Shown piece by piece: positions 35,696-44,615 of a stretch of 64,000 nt of DNA; within the stretch, counting starts at the first letter, position 1; the number at the start of each line of letters is the position of its first letter. The DNA lies in contig CAXXXS010000001.1 of assembly GCA_963665085.2 (NCBI GenBank), forward strand, positions 1,736,001-1,800,000. The letters run 5' to 3'. Origin of the DNA: G963665085 sp963665085. Its GTDB lineage: Bacteria > Bacteroidota > Bacteroidia > Bacteroidales > JAAAOM01. Under the pieces are notes generated by a model. The model had not been told where the DNA came from. It searched no databases and saw only the letters and a list, made by a program, of their open reading frames with translations. A program made the translations under genes and the position numbers.

Positions 35696-38629
35696 TTAAA
35701 AATTAAGTTTTACTCCAATTTTGCCTGACCAGGAATAGAACTCGTGTTGTTTGAAATAATCCCGGCTTCCAAGGTAATATCTCAAAGGTTCATTCGTAAG
35801 GTTAATAAGATCAACAAAGCAATTGAGTGATTCTGTAAATTGGTAGTTTGCATTAAAATCCATGTGCAATGATTTTTCATAATATACATCCAAACCTGCA
35901 TCATTACCTAATCTGCTTAAAAATTCGGAATGCATCACACTGGAAATTTTCATATATAATTTATCCCCTTCATAGAACAATGCCAGGTTACCAGAATGTT
36001 TTGCCTGACCTTGCAAAGGCACTGTCTCCTGATCTTCACTGGATGTGAAAAAGTCAGAACTATAATCGTCAAACGTATATACAACATCATTTTCATTTTG
36101 GGGATAACGCTTACTAATATCGGCTCGGGATTCAGTAAATGTATAATTTGCAAATACTCCAAGATTTCCTAAAATACCTGGCAGGCTAGTAAATTTAATT
36201 TGTGTTAAAGCCTCAAATCCAAAAACTGTTGCTTCTACACCATTTACAGCCATAGTGATTTCATGAAGTCCGAACTGATTAAAATTTTCTCCTTCGTGCG
36301 CTCGTCTTACATACTTAAATACAGGATTTTCAATTTTCTTGTAAAATATACCTCCCGAAATTAAGCCTCCTTGACTAAAATAGGTTTCTGCCAATAAATC
36401 GAAGTTAAGAGCAAGGGGAAATTTTAGAGTAGGATTTCCTTTTTTTATATCCCCTTCTTCATTTTCAATTCTATATGGCAGAATATCATCAAAGTTAGGT
36501 CGGGAATATGTATAAGTAGCTGCTGCTCGTATGTTTGTTTTATTATTAATCGAATATTTGATTTGCATTTGAGGCAAAACAAACGGGATAGTTCTTTTTG
36601 CCGTAATTTCTTGTTTTTTTAATAATCCCCTATTTGTTGAATCTTTATTTAACTCTAACCAGGCATTTTGTGTTGTATAATCAATATCCGTTCTTTCGTA
36701 CCTTACACCTCCTAAAATCATAAGGTTATTTATATCATGACGGATCATAACATAACCAGCATAAATTTTTTCGGTTGCCCGATAGTCTTCCTGGTTGTTA
36801 TCTTCCCAGGTGTCACTTTCATTTAATTTGAAATATTGCTGATTTACTTCATAAAAATTCCGCATATTATCAGCATTTGGAATCATCTCCAGCTCATAAC
36901 CATGACCAAGTAAATTATGTTCCTCAAAATCATCAGCTATCACGTTAAGTGATAAATCCTGAGAAGGCTGTGTATTCGGATTCTTATAATTACTATTCTT
37001 ACTGTAAAGATCGTATGTTGTATAAACACGAGCTGAGTGATCTCGTTCTTTCTCTTTTATCCTGGTTTTCCCTCCAATCTTAATATATCCAAATTGACTA
37101 TTTGAAATGTTATAAGGAATTTTTAAATTTATTTTAGCTGTGTAGTTTTTATCATTAACCTTGTTATCTCTAAAAGTCAGTTTATCAAAATCATACGAAC
37201 CATAGTTGTAAGCATTTATTGAATCGCTTTCATCTAAAAATTCGATGGTTGGCCATGTTGGATCTGTTTTATCTACTCTGATACTTACAAGCCCCTGATC
37301 GAAACTAGTACTTAGATAATTTGGCACTTTCTCTGATGCATCAGCATAAGAACCTTCATAATCAAGTTGCAGTCCATTAAAAAATTTATGTTCTGCACCA
37401 ACGTTTACAGTCATAATTTCCTGTATCTCTATCCTGTCTCTAACATCACGTTCCATACCCGCAGAACGGTATGTTAACTCATCGTTTGCATCTGAAAGTT
37501 TATGCGATTTTCTTCTTCGAAGTTCATCATCTGTAAACCGATTATACATTCCCCTGATATAAATCCGACTATTATCATTCAGTTCATAATCAAGATTCGC
37601 ACTTAAGCCAATTCTCTTTCTTGTAATTGTATAATGTCTATATTCAATATCATCATAAAGCACATGAAAATTCTCCTCTTCGGTATCTCCAGATTGTGCC
37701 TGAGTAAGTGTTGGCCCACGAGTATAATCGAATTCCATGTTATGAGAACCATAATTATTTACATTATAACTTGAATTGATTTGGAATCCGAGTTTATTAT
37801 ATCGATATCCATATTTGAACTGAAAATTTTGATTCCCGGTTCCCAAAAGATCACTATAACCACCTGCTAACGATACGCCTACCTCGGGTTCTCCTTCTTT
37901 AGCAGATTTTGTTATGATATTCACATTTCCGGCAATTCCGTCAGCATCCATATCCGGTGTTAATACTTTGGTGATCTCAATAAATTCGATTTGATCAGCG
38001 GCAATAATATCCATACCCACATATCTTACATTCCCTTCGGGAGACGGAATCTGTTCTCCGTTAACATTAAAGTTTGTATACTCCGGGGGAGTACCTCGAA
38101 GTTGAACATATTTTCCTTCCCCTTGATCGCGTTGAACTGTTACTCCTGGTATACGTTGCATTACTTCGGCAGCATTCATATCCGGGAACTCCATGATCTG
38201 TTCAGAAGAAACTACATTTTTTATATTTACCGCTACTTTTTGTTCAAGCATGGCTTTTACTGTACCAGCAGCTTTTCCAGTAACAACAGCTTCATTAAGT
38301 TTCTCTGATACAACGTCAAGTTTTATGTTAAGATTTACTGTTTTTCTTGATCCAAATTCTACTTCTACATTTTTGGCTTCATATCCAATATAAGAAATTG
38401 AAATTGTAACTTTTGAAAATTTAATTCCCTCAATAATAAATATTCCATTCAAATCGGTAACTGTACCTCTATTCGAGCCATCTACCCTTACAGCAGCGCC
38501 GGGCAAGACCTCTCCTGTCTTTGAATCTTTTATTTCTCCTCTAAGAGTATTTGAGCTTTGTGAGAAACTCAACTGAGATTGTACCAGAAATATTAGGGTT
38601 AGGAGTAAGTAAGATATTTTTCTTGTCAT
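35696..38629 (-). CDS. TonB-dependent receptor, partner of phytase
   Basis: A 977-residue outer-membrane active transporter. It has a signal peptide (about 1-24, ending LSFSQ), a carboxypeptidase-regulatory-like domain (about 27-105: LRGEIKDSKTGEVLPGAAV), a plug (about 130-240: EVMQRIPGVTVQRDQGEGKY and VLTPDMDADGIAGNVNI) and a 22-strand barrel ending SWSGKIGVKLNF. It is of the stand-alone type, not SusC, since no SusD lipoprotein accompanies it. The phytase 14 bases downstream suggests import of phytate, inositol phosphates or released ligand. Read-through from the upstream acidic-repeat gene may contribute to expression. Confidence 0.92.
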   Translation of the reverse strand: MTRKISYLLLTLIFLVQSQLSFSQSSNTLRGEIKDSKTGEVLPGAAVRVDGSNRGTVTDLNGIFIIEGIKFSKVTISISYIGYEAKNVEVEFGSRKTVNLNIKLDVVSEKLNEAVVTGKAAGTVKAMLEQKVAVNIKNVVSSEQIMEFPDMNAAEVMQRIPGVTVQRDQGEGKYVQLRGTPPEYTNFNVNGEQIPSPEGNVRYVGMDIIAADQIEFIEITKVLTPDMDADGIAGNVNIITKSAKEGEPEVGVSLAGGYSDLLGTGNQNFQFKYGYRYNKLGFQINSSYNVNNYGSHNMEFDYTRGPTLTQAQSGDTEEENFHVLYDDIEYRHYTITRKRIGLSANLDYELNDNSRIYIRGMYNRFTDDELRRRKSHKLSDANDELTYRSAGMERDVRDRIEIQEIMTVNVGAEHKFFNGLQLDYEGSYADASEKVPNYLSTSFDQGLVSIRVDKTDPTWPTIEFLDESDSINAYNYGSYDFDKLTFRDNKVNDKNYTAKINLKIPYNISNSQFGYIKIGGKTRIKEKERDHSARVYTTYDLYSKNSNYKNPNTQPSQDLSLNVIADDFEEHNLLGHGYELEMIPNADNMRNFYEVNQQYFKLNESDTWEDNNQEDYRATEKIYAGYVMIRHDINNLMILGGVRYERTDIDYTTQNAWLELNKDSTNRGLLKKQEITAKRTIPFVLPQMQIKYSINNKTNIRAAATYTYSRPNFDDILPYRIENEEGDIKKGNPTLKFPLALNFDLLAETYFSQGGLISGGIFYKKIENPVFKYVRRAHEGENFNQFGLHEITMAVNGVEATVFGFEALTQIKFTSLPGILGNLGVFANYTFTESRADISKRYPQNENDVVYTFDDYSSDFFTSSEDQETVPLQGQAKHSGNLALFYEGDKLYMKISSVMHSEFLSRLGNDAGLDVYYEKSLHMDFNANYQFTESLNCFVDLINLTNEPLRYYLGSRDYFKQHEFYSWSGKIGVKLNF

Positions 38630-38652
38630 TATAACAATGGTATAGATTAGTA

Positions 38653-38685
38653 TAAAAAACAGCCTGTTACAAAATAACAGGCTGT
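38653..38685 (-). terminator. Terminator between the acidic T9SS gene and the TonB receptor
   Basis: ACAGCCTGTTA (38659-38669) pairs perfectly with TAACAGGCTGT (38675-38685). Six T follow on the minus strand. It lies only 24 bases before the receptor start, so it probably sets the ratio between the two genes. Confidence 0.85.
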
Positions 38686-38708
38686 AAGTATTAAAAGAAT
38701 TTTATTCC

Positions 38709-40271
38709 TTATTCTAGAATTATCTTTTGTGTAACAGAAGTATTATTTTGTTTAACATTAACAAAATAGATTCCTGATTTAAGTGATGAGACATCAACTT
38801 TAACATAATCAGTTTTAACATTGTCAATATTTTTAACTAATACACCAGTTATATTATAAATATTGATTTCTGAAGGATTGCTTGATGATAATCCTATGTT
38901 AATATATCCTTTATCAGAAGGATTTGGATATATATTGAAAGAAGAAATAGTAACTGATTTTACTGCAGTCGTTGTAGTACTAAAATATATTTTCAGTTTT
39001 GGGACTCTCTCTAAATGGAATAATCCATCACCTCCATCTTCCGGATCTTCGATGTTTTCAAAAGATTCGAAATCACGTGCATTGTCTAACTCACTTGCAC
39101 CTTGATCTTCTCCTTTCATAAATACTGTTAGTGCATTTCCGGCTTTCCACCCGTCTCTATCAACTACTTCCTGTATTACTGTTTTAATATCCGGAGAACT
39201 GTATGCCTCCCACATTGTCCATTCTTCTGTAATGTCCCAATCTACGTATGTAGTTGTATATGTTCTGTCATCCAAAGCTTCTGTTTCAGTGAACGAAACC
39301 GAACTATCCACAGCTTCTGCATAGATTTTTATAATTGCCTCATCATACTCATCTTCGTGTGCATATAAATTAATAAAAGCAGAGTCAATAGAAGCACCAG
39401 CAGGAATTGGTACATTTTGGAATCGCGTATAGGCAGTCATGATATTTAAATCATCGCCTTCCCATCCCATATCTAAATCGTCGTCATCAACCTTATCGAT
39501 TGAATCATTTTCATATTCTCCGTCATCAAAAGAAATATATACTCCGTCATCAACATGAGTTTGAACGATAGCTAATTCAACCGGAGATGTTGCAGTATAA
39601 TAAATTACCAATTTAGGAATTCTTTCCGGGTGATGTAAACCGTCCCCTCCATCTTCCGGATCTTCAATATTCTCATAAGATTCGAAATCACGCGCATTAT
39701 CTAATTCGCTGGCTCCCTGATCCTCACCTTTCAAAAATAATGTTAATGCATTTCCATATTGCCATCCGTCTCTGTCAATTACTTCCTGGATAACAGTTTT
39801 AATATCAGGAGTACTATATGCTTCCCACATGGTCCATTCTTCTGTAATATCCCAATCTACATACGAAGTTGTATATGTTCTATCATCCAATGCTTCGTCT
39901 TCAGAAAATTCCGAAGAATTATCATTTGCTTCTGCATAGATTTTTACAATAGCCTCATCATACTCATCTTCATGTGCATAAATTTTAAGGAAAGCTGAAT
40001 CAATAATAGCACCCTTTGGAAGCGTAACATTTCTGAAACGGGTATAAGCAGTCATGATATTTAAGTCGTCACCTTCCCAACCCATGTCAAGATCATCATC
40101 ATCAACCTTATCGATTGAATCATTTTCATATTCTCCATCATCAAAAGAAATAGAAACACCATCATCAACAGTTGTCTCAACAATTGTTAACTCCAACACC
40201 TGTTGCGCATTTACTGATATCAGTAAAAATGATATCATGTTAGCAACAAAAAACAGTAAAAGTTTTTTCAT
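38709..40271 (-). CDS. T9SS-sorted protein with two acidic DNRLRE-like repeats
   Basis: A 520-residue exported protein. After a signal peptide (about 1-22) it holds two tandem modules (about 28-228 and 233-433, period 205 residues), each with DDGEYENDSIDKVDDDDLDM and GDDLNIMTAYTRF in identical form. The strands (GAIIDSAFLKIYAHEDE; YVDWDITEEWTMW) resemble DNRLRE/carbohydrate-binding-type beta-sandwiches. The C-terminal ~75 residues are a type A sorting domain (FNIYPNPSDKGYINIGL through GIYFVNVKQNNTSVTQKIIL), which sends it to the cell surface via T9SS. Clusters of Asp suggest calcium binding. It lies upstream of the TonB-phytase pair on the same strand. Confidence 0.8.
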   Translation of the reverse strand: MKKLLLFFVANMISFLLISVNAQQVLELTIVETTVDDGVSISFDDGEYENDSIDKVDDDDLDMGWEGDDLNIMTAYTRFRNVTLPKGAIIDSAFLKIYAHEDEYDEAIVKIYAEANDNSSEFSEDEALDDRTYTTSYVDWDITEEWTMWEAYSTPDIKTVIQEVIDRDGWQYGNALTLFLKGEDQGASELDNARDFESYENIEDPEDGGDGLHHPERIPKLVIYYTATSPVELAIVQTHVDDGVYISFDDGEYENDSIDKVDDDDLDMGWEGDDLNIMTAYTRFQNVPIPAGASIDSAFINLYAHEDEYDEAIIKIYAEAVDSSVSFTETEALDDRTYTTTYVDWDITEEWTMWEAYSSPDIKTVIQEVVDRDGWKAGNALTVFMKGEDQGASELDNARDFESFENIEDPEDGGDGLFHLERVPKLKIYFSTTTTAVKSVTISSFNIYPNPSDKGYINIGLSSSNPSEINIYNITGVLVKNIDNVKTDYVKVDVSSLKSGIYFVNVKQNNTSVTQKIILE

Positions 40272-40455
40272 AATTTATTTTTTAAGGTTATCAACAGGCT
40301 GCAATATTATTGTCGAATTATTCCGAAATCAATAGTCATTTTTCCAATGAGTAATAGTCATTTTTACTAGTCCCTCTATCCCGCCTCAGACAAAGGATTC
40401 ATTTATTGATAAAGGTTGAATTATTAATAAATTAATGATTATTTAATGTTAAGGA

Positions 40456-40487
40456 AAGAGCCATTTGACCATTGGCTCTTACATTTG
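40456..40487 (+). promoter_or_regulatory. Palindrome and -7 box before the NarL-type regulator
   Basis: AAGAGCCA-N9-TGGCTCTT (40456-40480) abuts the -7 box TACATTTG (40480-40487). It occupies the promoter spacer, a natural place for autoregulation by the downstream response regulator. Confidence 0.55.
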
Positions 40488-40506
40488 ACAATAAATCAAT
40501 ATTACT

Positions 40507-41145
40507 ATGATTCGGGTTATTGTTGCGGATGATCATGCTGTAGTTCGTGCTGGCATAAAACTTATATTTGACTCTACAGCAGATCTAAAAATTGTTGATG
40601 AGGTAGATAAGGGTAATGACCTGGTAGAAAAGGTTAAAGAGAAAGATTATGACGTTGTAATTCTAGATCTTTGCATGCCCGGGAAAGATGGATTCGAAAC
40701 GTTAAAAGTAATCAAAGATATAAAACCCAAACTCCCTGTTGTAATTTTCTCCATGAATCCGGAAGATCAGTATGCTGTTCGCATGATCAAAGCAGGAGCT
40801 TCTGCGTATGTTAACAAAGAATGTCCTGCTGAAGAACTAAATAAAGCCGTACGAACCGTAGCCCAAAACAAAAAATATTATACTGAAAGTCAAACTGAAC
40901 TAATGATGGATTACCTAAACAATGAAAATGTAGGTAAACTCACCCCTCATGAAAGATTATCAGACAGGGAATTTCAAATTATGTGTTTATTGGCATCTGG
41001 CATTAAAAAGAAAAAAATTGCTGATGACTTATCCGTAAGCATTAATACGATAAGTAATCACAGAAATAATATCCTTAAAAAAATGGATTTACAGAGTAAT
41101 TCAGAAATTACACGGTATGCAATTCATAATGGATTAATTGAGTAG
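40507..41145 (+). CDS. NarL/FixJ-type response regulator
   Basis: A 212-residue two-component transcription factor: receiver (about 1-120, phospho-acceptor Asp54 in VVILDLCMPG, switch VVIFSM, Lys in AYVNKE) and LuxR-type helix-turn-helix (about 145-205: LSDREFQIMCLLASGIKKKKIADDL, then SVSINTISNHRNNIL). The partner kinase starts directly after its stop. The palindrome in its promoter suggests self-control. Target genes are unknown. Confidence 0.93.
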   Translation: MIRVIVADDHAVVRAGIKLIFDSTADLKIVDEVDKGNDLVEKVKEKDYDVVILDLCMPGKDGFETLKVIKDIKPKLPVVIFSMNPEDQYAVRMIKAGASAYVNKECPAEELNKAVRTVAQNKKYYTESQTELMMDYLNNENVGKLTPHERLSDREFQIMCLLASGIKKKKIADDLSVSINTISNHRNNILKKMDLQSNSEITRYAIHNGLIE

Positions 41146-41146
41146 G

Positions 41147-43408
41147 ATGTATACTCAAAAAAACATTATAATTTCTTTAGCCCTCATCCTTTTACCTGGA
41201 TTTTCAAGAATTGAAAAAAACCCAGATTATGATAATTCAGACATTGAAAAAATCTTGTTTTCTGATCTACATCAGGCTATATCCATGTCTGAATCGATGT
41301 ATATAGAAGCAAAAAAAAACAGTAATATTAAAGAAGAAGCCCAGGCTCTTTATTACTTAGGAATTGGTTTAGTTAATACGGGGAAAGTTGATTCTGCTTT
41401 AACTCTCCAAAAAACATCCCTAGAAATTAATACGGAAATAAGCAATTTTACCGGAGTTGCAGATAATCTTTTTGAAATCGGTTCTATCTATTACAACAAC
41501 GGTGAATATGATAAAGCATTAAAACAATTTCTTAAGTCTTTAGCCTTATGTAAAGATTACAATTATAAATCAGGTGAAGCTGCAACCCTCAATTTTATTG
41601 GAAAATATTATCATACAAAAGGGGACTTTGAAAAATCAACTAAATACTATAACGATGCGTTATCTATTGCCGAAAAAGAAAATGATAGCATTCGGTTAGC
41701 TTATTTATATAATAATATTGCCAATAATTATGAAACACTTGGCAATTATGTTGAGTCTCTAAGATTTTCTCTAAAATCAGTCAAGATTGCAGAAACATTA
41801 AACAACAAAATAATTCTTGGCACGGCATACAATCATTTAGGTGGTCTATATCTTATCTTAGGTGACAATGAACTTTCCCTGAAATTTCATAAAATGGCAT
41901 TAAAAGCCCGTGAAGATTTAGACTATATAGAAGGAATGGGCAAATCGTATAAAAATATTGGTAACGTTTTTTTTGAACTAACAAATTACGAAGAAGCACT
42001 CAAGAATTTTAGAACTTCTTTAAAACTTTGCGAAGAAGTTGGTTATAAGAAAGGAATTACAAAAAGCCTGTTGGGTATAGGAAAAATCCTGGGTCTTACC
42101 GGGAAAACAGACGAGGCTATAGAAATACTGGAAGAATCCTTAATTGTCTCTACTGAAATGGGATACGATAAAGGTATAATGAATGCAAAATATGAACTCG
42201 GTCAATTATATCTTACGCTGAGTAAAATTGAAACAGCAAAACAACTGTTCGAAGAAACAATAGCAATTGCAGGCGAAGGCGAAATAAACGATATGATAGC
42301 TGATGTCTATTTAAGTTTATATACCATTGAAAAAACAAAATCTAATTACGAAAAAGCGCTAAACTATTATGTCCTTTATGAAGAAAAAAAGGACCTTCTT
42401 ATTGATGAAGAAAAAAACAAACAGCTAGCATTGTTACAAACCCAGTTTGATACCGAGAAGAAAGAAAAGGAAAATGAATTGTTAAAACAAAAAAATGAGT
42501 TTCAAATTTTTCAATTAAAACAGAAAAATAAAATCATTCTTTTAACAACCTTTATCGCCCTACTTTTAATCGTCATGTTGTCTAATTATTACAAAAGATT
42601 CAAAACAAAGAGTAAAGACAATAACTTACTCCAGGAATTAAATCTAAAAATTACTACACAAAACAAACAACTCGAGAAACTTAACAAAAAGCTAAATATT
42701 GCTAATGCTGAAAAAGATAAGTTTTTTTCTATTATAGCCCACGAATTAAGAAATCCGCTTTGGTGGTTTAGAAACATAACCGATTTATTATCTAAAAATT
42801 ATGATAATATGAGTAGGGATAAAATAAAAATTACCATCAAATCTCTCGATGAATCTGCAAAAAATTCTTTTCACTTAATCGATAATCTTCTGCAATGGTC
42901 GAGGGCGCAACTTAACAGGGTAAAGTTTAATCCCTTAAAACTTGATTTAAAACAAGTCGTTAATGAAAACATAGATTTTGCAAACTCCATAGCCAGTTAT
43001 AAAAATATAAGTCTGTCTTCAGAAATTATGAATAACACATTTGTTAAGGCTGATAAAGATTTGTTAAATACTGTGTTACGAAATATCATGTCTAATTCTT
43101 TAAAGTATACATCTGAAGGAGGTAATATAATCGTTTCAAGCTATTCGGATGAAGAATTTGTTGAGATTTCTGTAAAAGATTCCGGAATAGGGATTAGTCC
43201 TAAAAACTTAAAAAAACTGTTTCGTGAGAATTTACAATTTACGACACTCGGAATTTCCCAGGAAAAAGGTTCTGGAATTGGACTTATCCTATGCAAAGAA
43301 TTTGTAGAACGAAATGGTGGTAGAATCTGGGTTGAGAGCAAAGAGGGAGAAGGAACTACTTTCAAATTTACTGTTCCTGTATTTGCTCCTGTTTTGGTTG
43401 AAGCATAA
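41147..43408 (+). CDS. TPR sensor histidine kinase
   Basis: A 753-residue membrane kinase. An N-terminal signal/membrane segment (about 6-20) is followed by roughly eight tetratricopeptide repeats (about 45-420: YYNNGEYDKALKQFLKSL, GNYVESLRFSLKS, ..), which would lie in the periplasm. A transmembrane helix follows (about 463-482: IILLTTFIALLLIVML), then a coiled coil. The HisKA box is FFSIIAHELRNPLWWF with His532, and the ATPase motifs are NIMSNSLKYTSEGG, DSGIGISP and GSGIGLILC. ATG at 41147, two bases past the regulator's stop, is preferred to a TTG at 41138. TPR-type kinases with NarL-type regulators are a typical Bacteroidota pair. Confidence 0.92.
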   Translation: MYTQKNIIISLALILLPGFSRIEKNPDYDNSDIEKILFSDLHQAISMSESMYIEAKKNSNIKEEAQALYYLGIGLVNTGKVDSALTLQKTSLEINTEISNFTGVADNLFEIGSIYYNNGEYDKALKQFLKSLALCKDYNYKSGEAATLNFIGKYYHTKGDFEKSTKYYNDALSIAEKENDSIRLAYLYNNIANNYETLGNYVESLRFSLKSVKIAETLNNKIILGTAYNHLGGLYLILGDNELSLKFHKMALKAREDLDYIEGMGKSYKNIGNVFFELTNYEEALKNFRTSLKLCEEVGYKKGITKSLLGIGKILGLTGKTDEAIEILEESLIVSTEMGYDKGIMNAKYELGQLYLTLSKIETAKQLFEETIAIAGEGEINDMIADVYLSLYTIEKTKSNYEKALNYYVLYEEKKDLLIDEEKNKQLALLQTQFDTEKKEKENELLKQKNEFQIFQLKQKNKIILLTTFIALLLIVMLSNYYKRFKTKSKDNNLLQELNLKITTQNKQLEKLNKKLNIANAEKDKFFSIIAHELRNPLWWFRNITDLLSKNYDNMSRDKIKITIKSLDESAKNSFHLIDNLLQWSRAQLNRVKFNPLKLDLKQVVNENIDFANSIASYKNISLSSEIMNNTFVKADKDLLNTVLRNIMSNSLKYTSEGGNIIVSSYSDEEFVEISVKDSGIGISPKNLKKLFRENLQFTTLGISQEKGSGIGLILCKEFVERNGGRIWVESKEGEGTTFKFTVPVFAPVLVEA

Positions 43409-43424
43409 TATAGTACTTCGAAAT

Positions 43425-44351
43425 CTAACTGTTAATATTTATTTTCCTAAAATCATTCTTTTCCAGTAATCTGCTTGGAATATTCTCAACGATAACAGCG
43501 CGAAGAGCTTCTACTAATCTATGTTTAACATAATTACGATGAAGAGCAAGGCTAACTTCCCGAACCGGGGCTGGAGAGTTAAATTTAATTAACTTTTTTC
43601 TCTCATCTTCAGAAAACTTTAAGGTTGCCAACTCAGGCATTATTGTTACTCCTTTATAATTATCTACTAATTGCTTCAATGTTTCAAGACTACCTGTCTT
43701 AAAAATAAAATTCATGTTGTTCTCTCTTTTTAAATCACATAGGTTCATTATCTGAGAACGCAGGCAATGCCCTTCTTCCAACAACCAGAGCTCATTGGGA
43801 TCGATATCCTCAGGATTAATAATTTGTTGTGCTGAAGGAGTGGATTGATAGATAAGAAATTCTTCATTAAACATAGGAATCTCATTAATTGATGGATCAT
43901 CCAATGGCGTTACTAGAATTGCAACATCTATTGTTCCCTTATGAAGCATATCAATTAAAATCTCGGTCGTATTTTCTGAGATCGACAAATTAATTTTTTC
44001 ATATTTATCGGTAAAAGAATTTATAAAAAGTGGAACTAGGTATGGACTTAATGTTGGGATTATTCCCACAGCTAAATCACCGCTGAGTGTACCTTTGTAT
44101 TCGCTTAGGATTTCATCCATAACTTTCGTTTCATTCAGAATTACCCTGGCCTGCTTAATAATTTGTTTGCCAATTTCTGTTGGTATAACCGGGTGTCTGG
44201 TTCTGTCAAAAATTACAACATCACTTTCAACCTCTAGCTTTTTAATCATCATACTTAAAGTCGGTTGGGTAACAAAACATTTTTCTGCAGCTTTTGCAAA
44301 GTTGCGGTAATCATCTACTGCTATAATATATTGTAGTTGTTGAAGGTTCAT
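43425..44351 (-). CDS. oxyR: OxyR-type LysR regulator (peroxide sensor)
   Basis: A 308-residue LysR-family regulator: winged HTH at about 1-60 (NFAKAAEKCFVTQPTLSMMIKKLE) and a substrate-domain fold after residue 90. The redox Cys pair of OxyR is conserved: Cys196 and Cys205 in LLEEGHCLRSQIMNLC, with the same nine-residue spacing as Cys199/Cys208 of E. coli, followed by TGSLETLKQLV and GVTIMPELA. It therefore probably senses H2O2 by disulfide formation. No catalase, Dps or peroxiredoxin gene is adjacent, so its targets lie elsewhere. A TATTTTTG box and ATTGAT repeats precede it. Confidence 0.92.
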   Translation of the reverse strand: MNLQQLQYIIAVDDYRNFAKAAEKCFVTQPTLSMMIKKLEVESDVVIFDRTRHPVIPTEIGKQIIKQARVILNETKVMDEILSEYKGTLSGDLAVGIIPTLSPYLVPLFINSFTDKYEKINLSISENTTEILIDMLHKGTIDVAILVTPLDDPSINEIPMFNEEFLIYQSTPSAQQIINPEDIDPNELWLLEEGHCLRSQIMNLCDLKRENNMNFIFKTGSLETLKQLVDNYKGVTIMPELATLKFSEDERKKLIKFNSPAPVREVSLALHRNYVKHRLVEALRAVIVENIPSRLLEKNDFRKININS

Positions 44352-44372
44352 TGTTTATAAATTTATTCTATG

Positions 44373-44401
44373 CAAAAATAATTGATATTGATTATATTGA
44401 T
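44373..44401 (-). promoter_or_regulatory. oxyR promoter with ATTGAT direct repeats
   Basis: On the minus strand TATTTTTG (44380-44373) is a perfect -7 box. Just upstream lie three ATTGAT units (plus-strand 44381-44386, 44387-44392, 44396-44401), a candidate site for autoregulation. Confidence 0.45.
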
Positions 44402-44615
44402 TGAAAATTAGTTTTTTTGTAAAAAATTGTACTTTTTTATAACTGTATTTATAAAAGATCGTACCAAAAACAGGTTAAAGGTACAAGTCTCTTTGAGGCG
44501 TTAGTTGAAATTAAAAAACAAAAACATGAATAATCAATAGATTTTTATTGATTGTTGTTCCTATGCTTATATTATTAAATCAAATACATCATTCATCAAA
44601 CTAAAGAAAAACTGT

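Noticed and set aside
35696..38629. SusC of a polysaccharide-utilisation locus
   Set aside because: No SusD lipoprotein or associated sulfatase/glycosidase follows; the downstream gene is a phytase.
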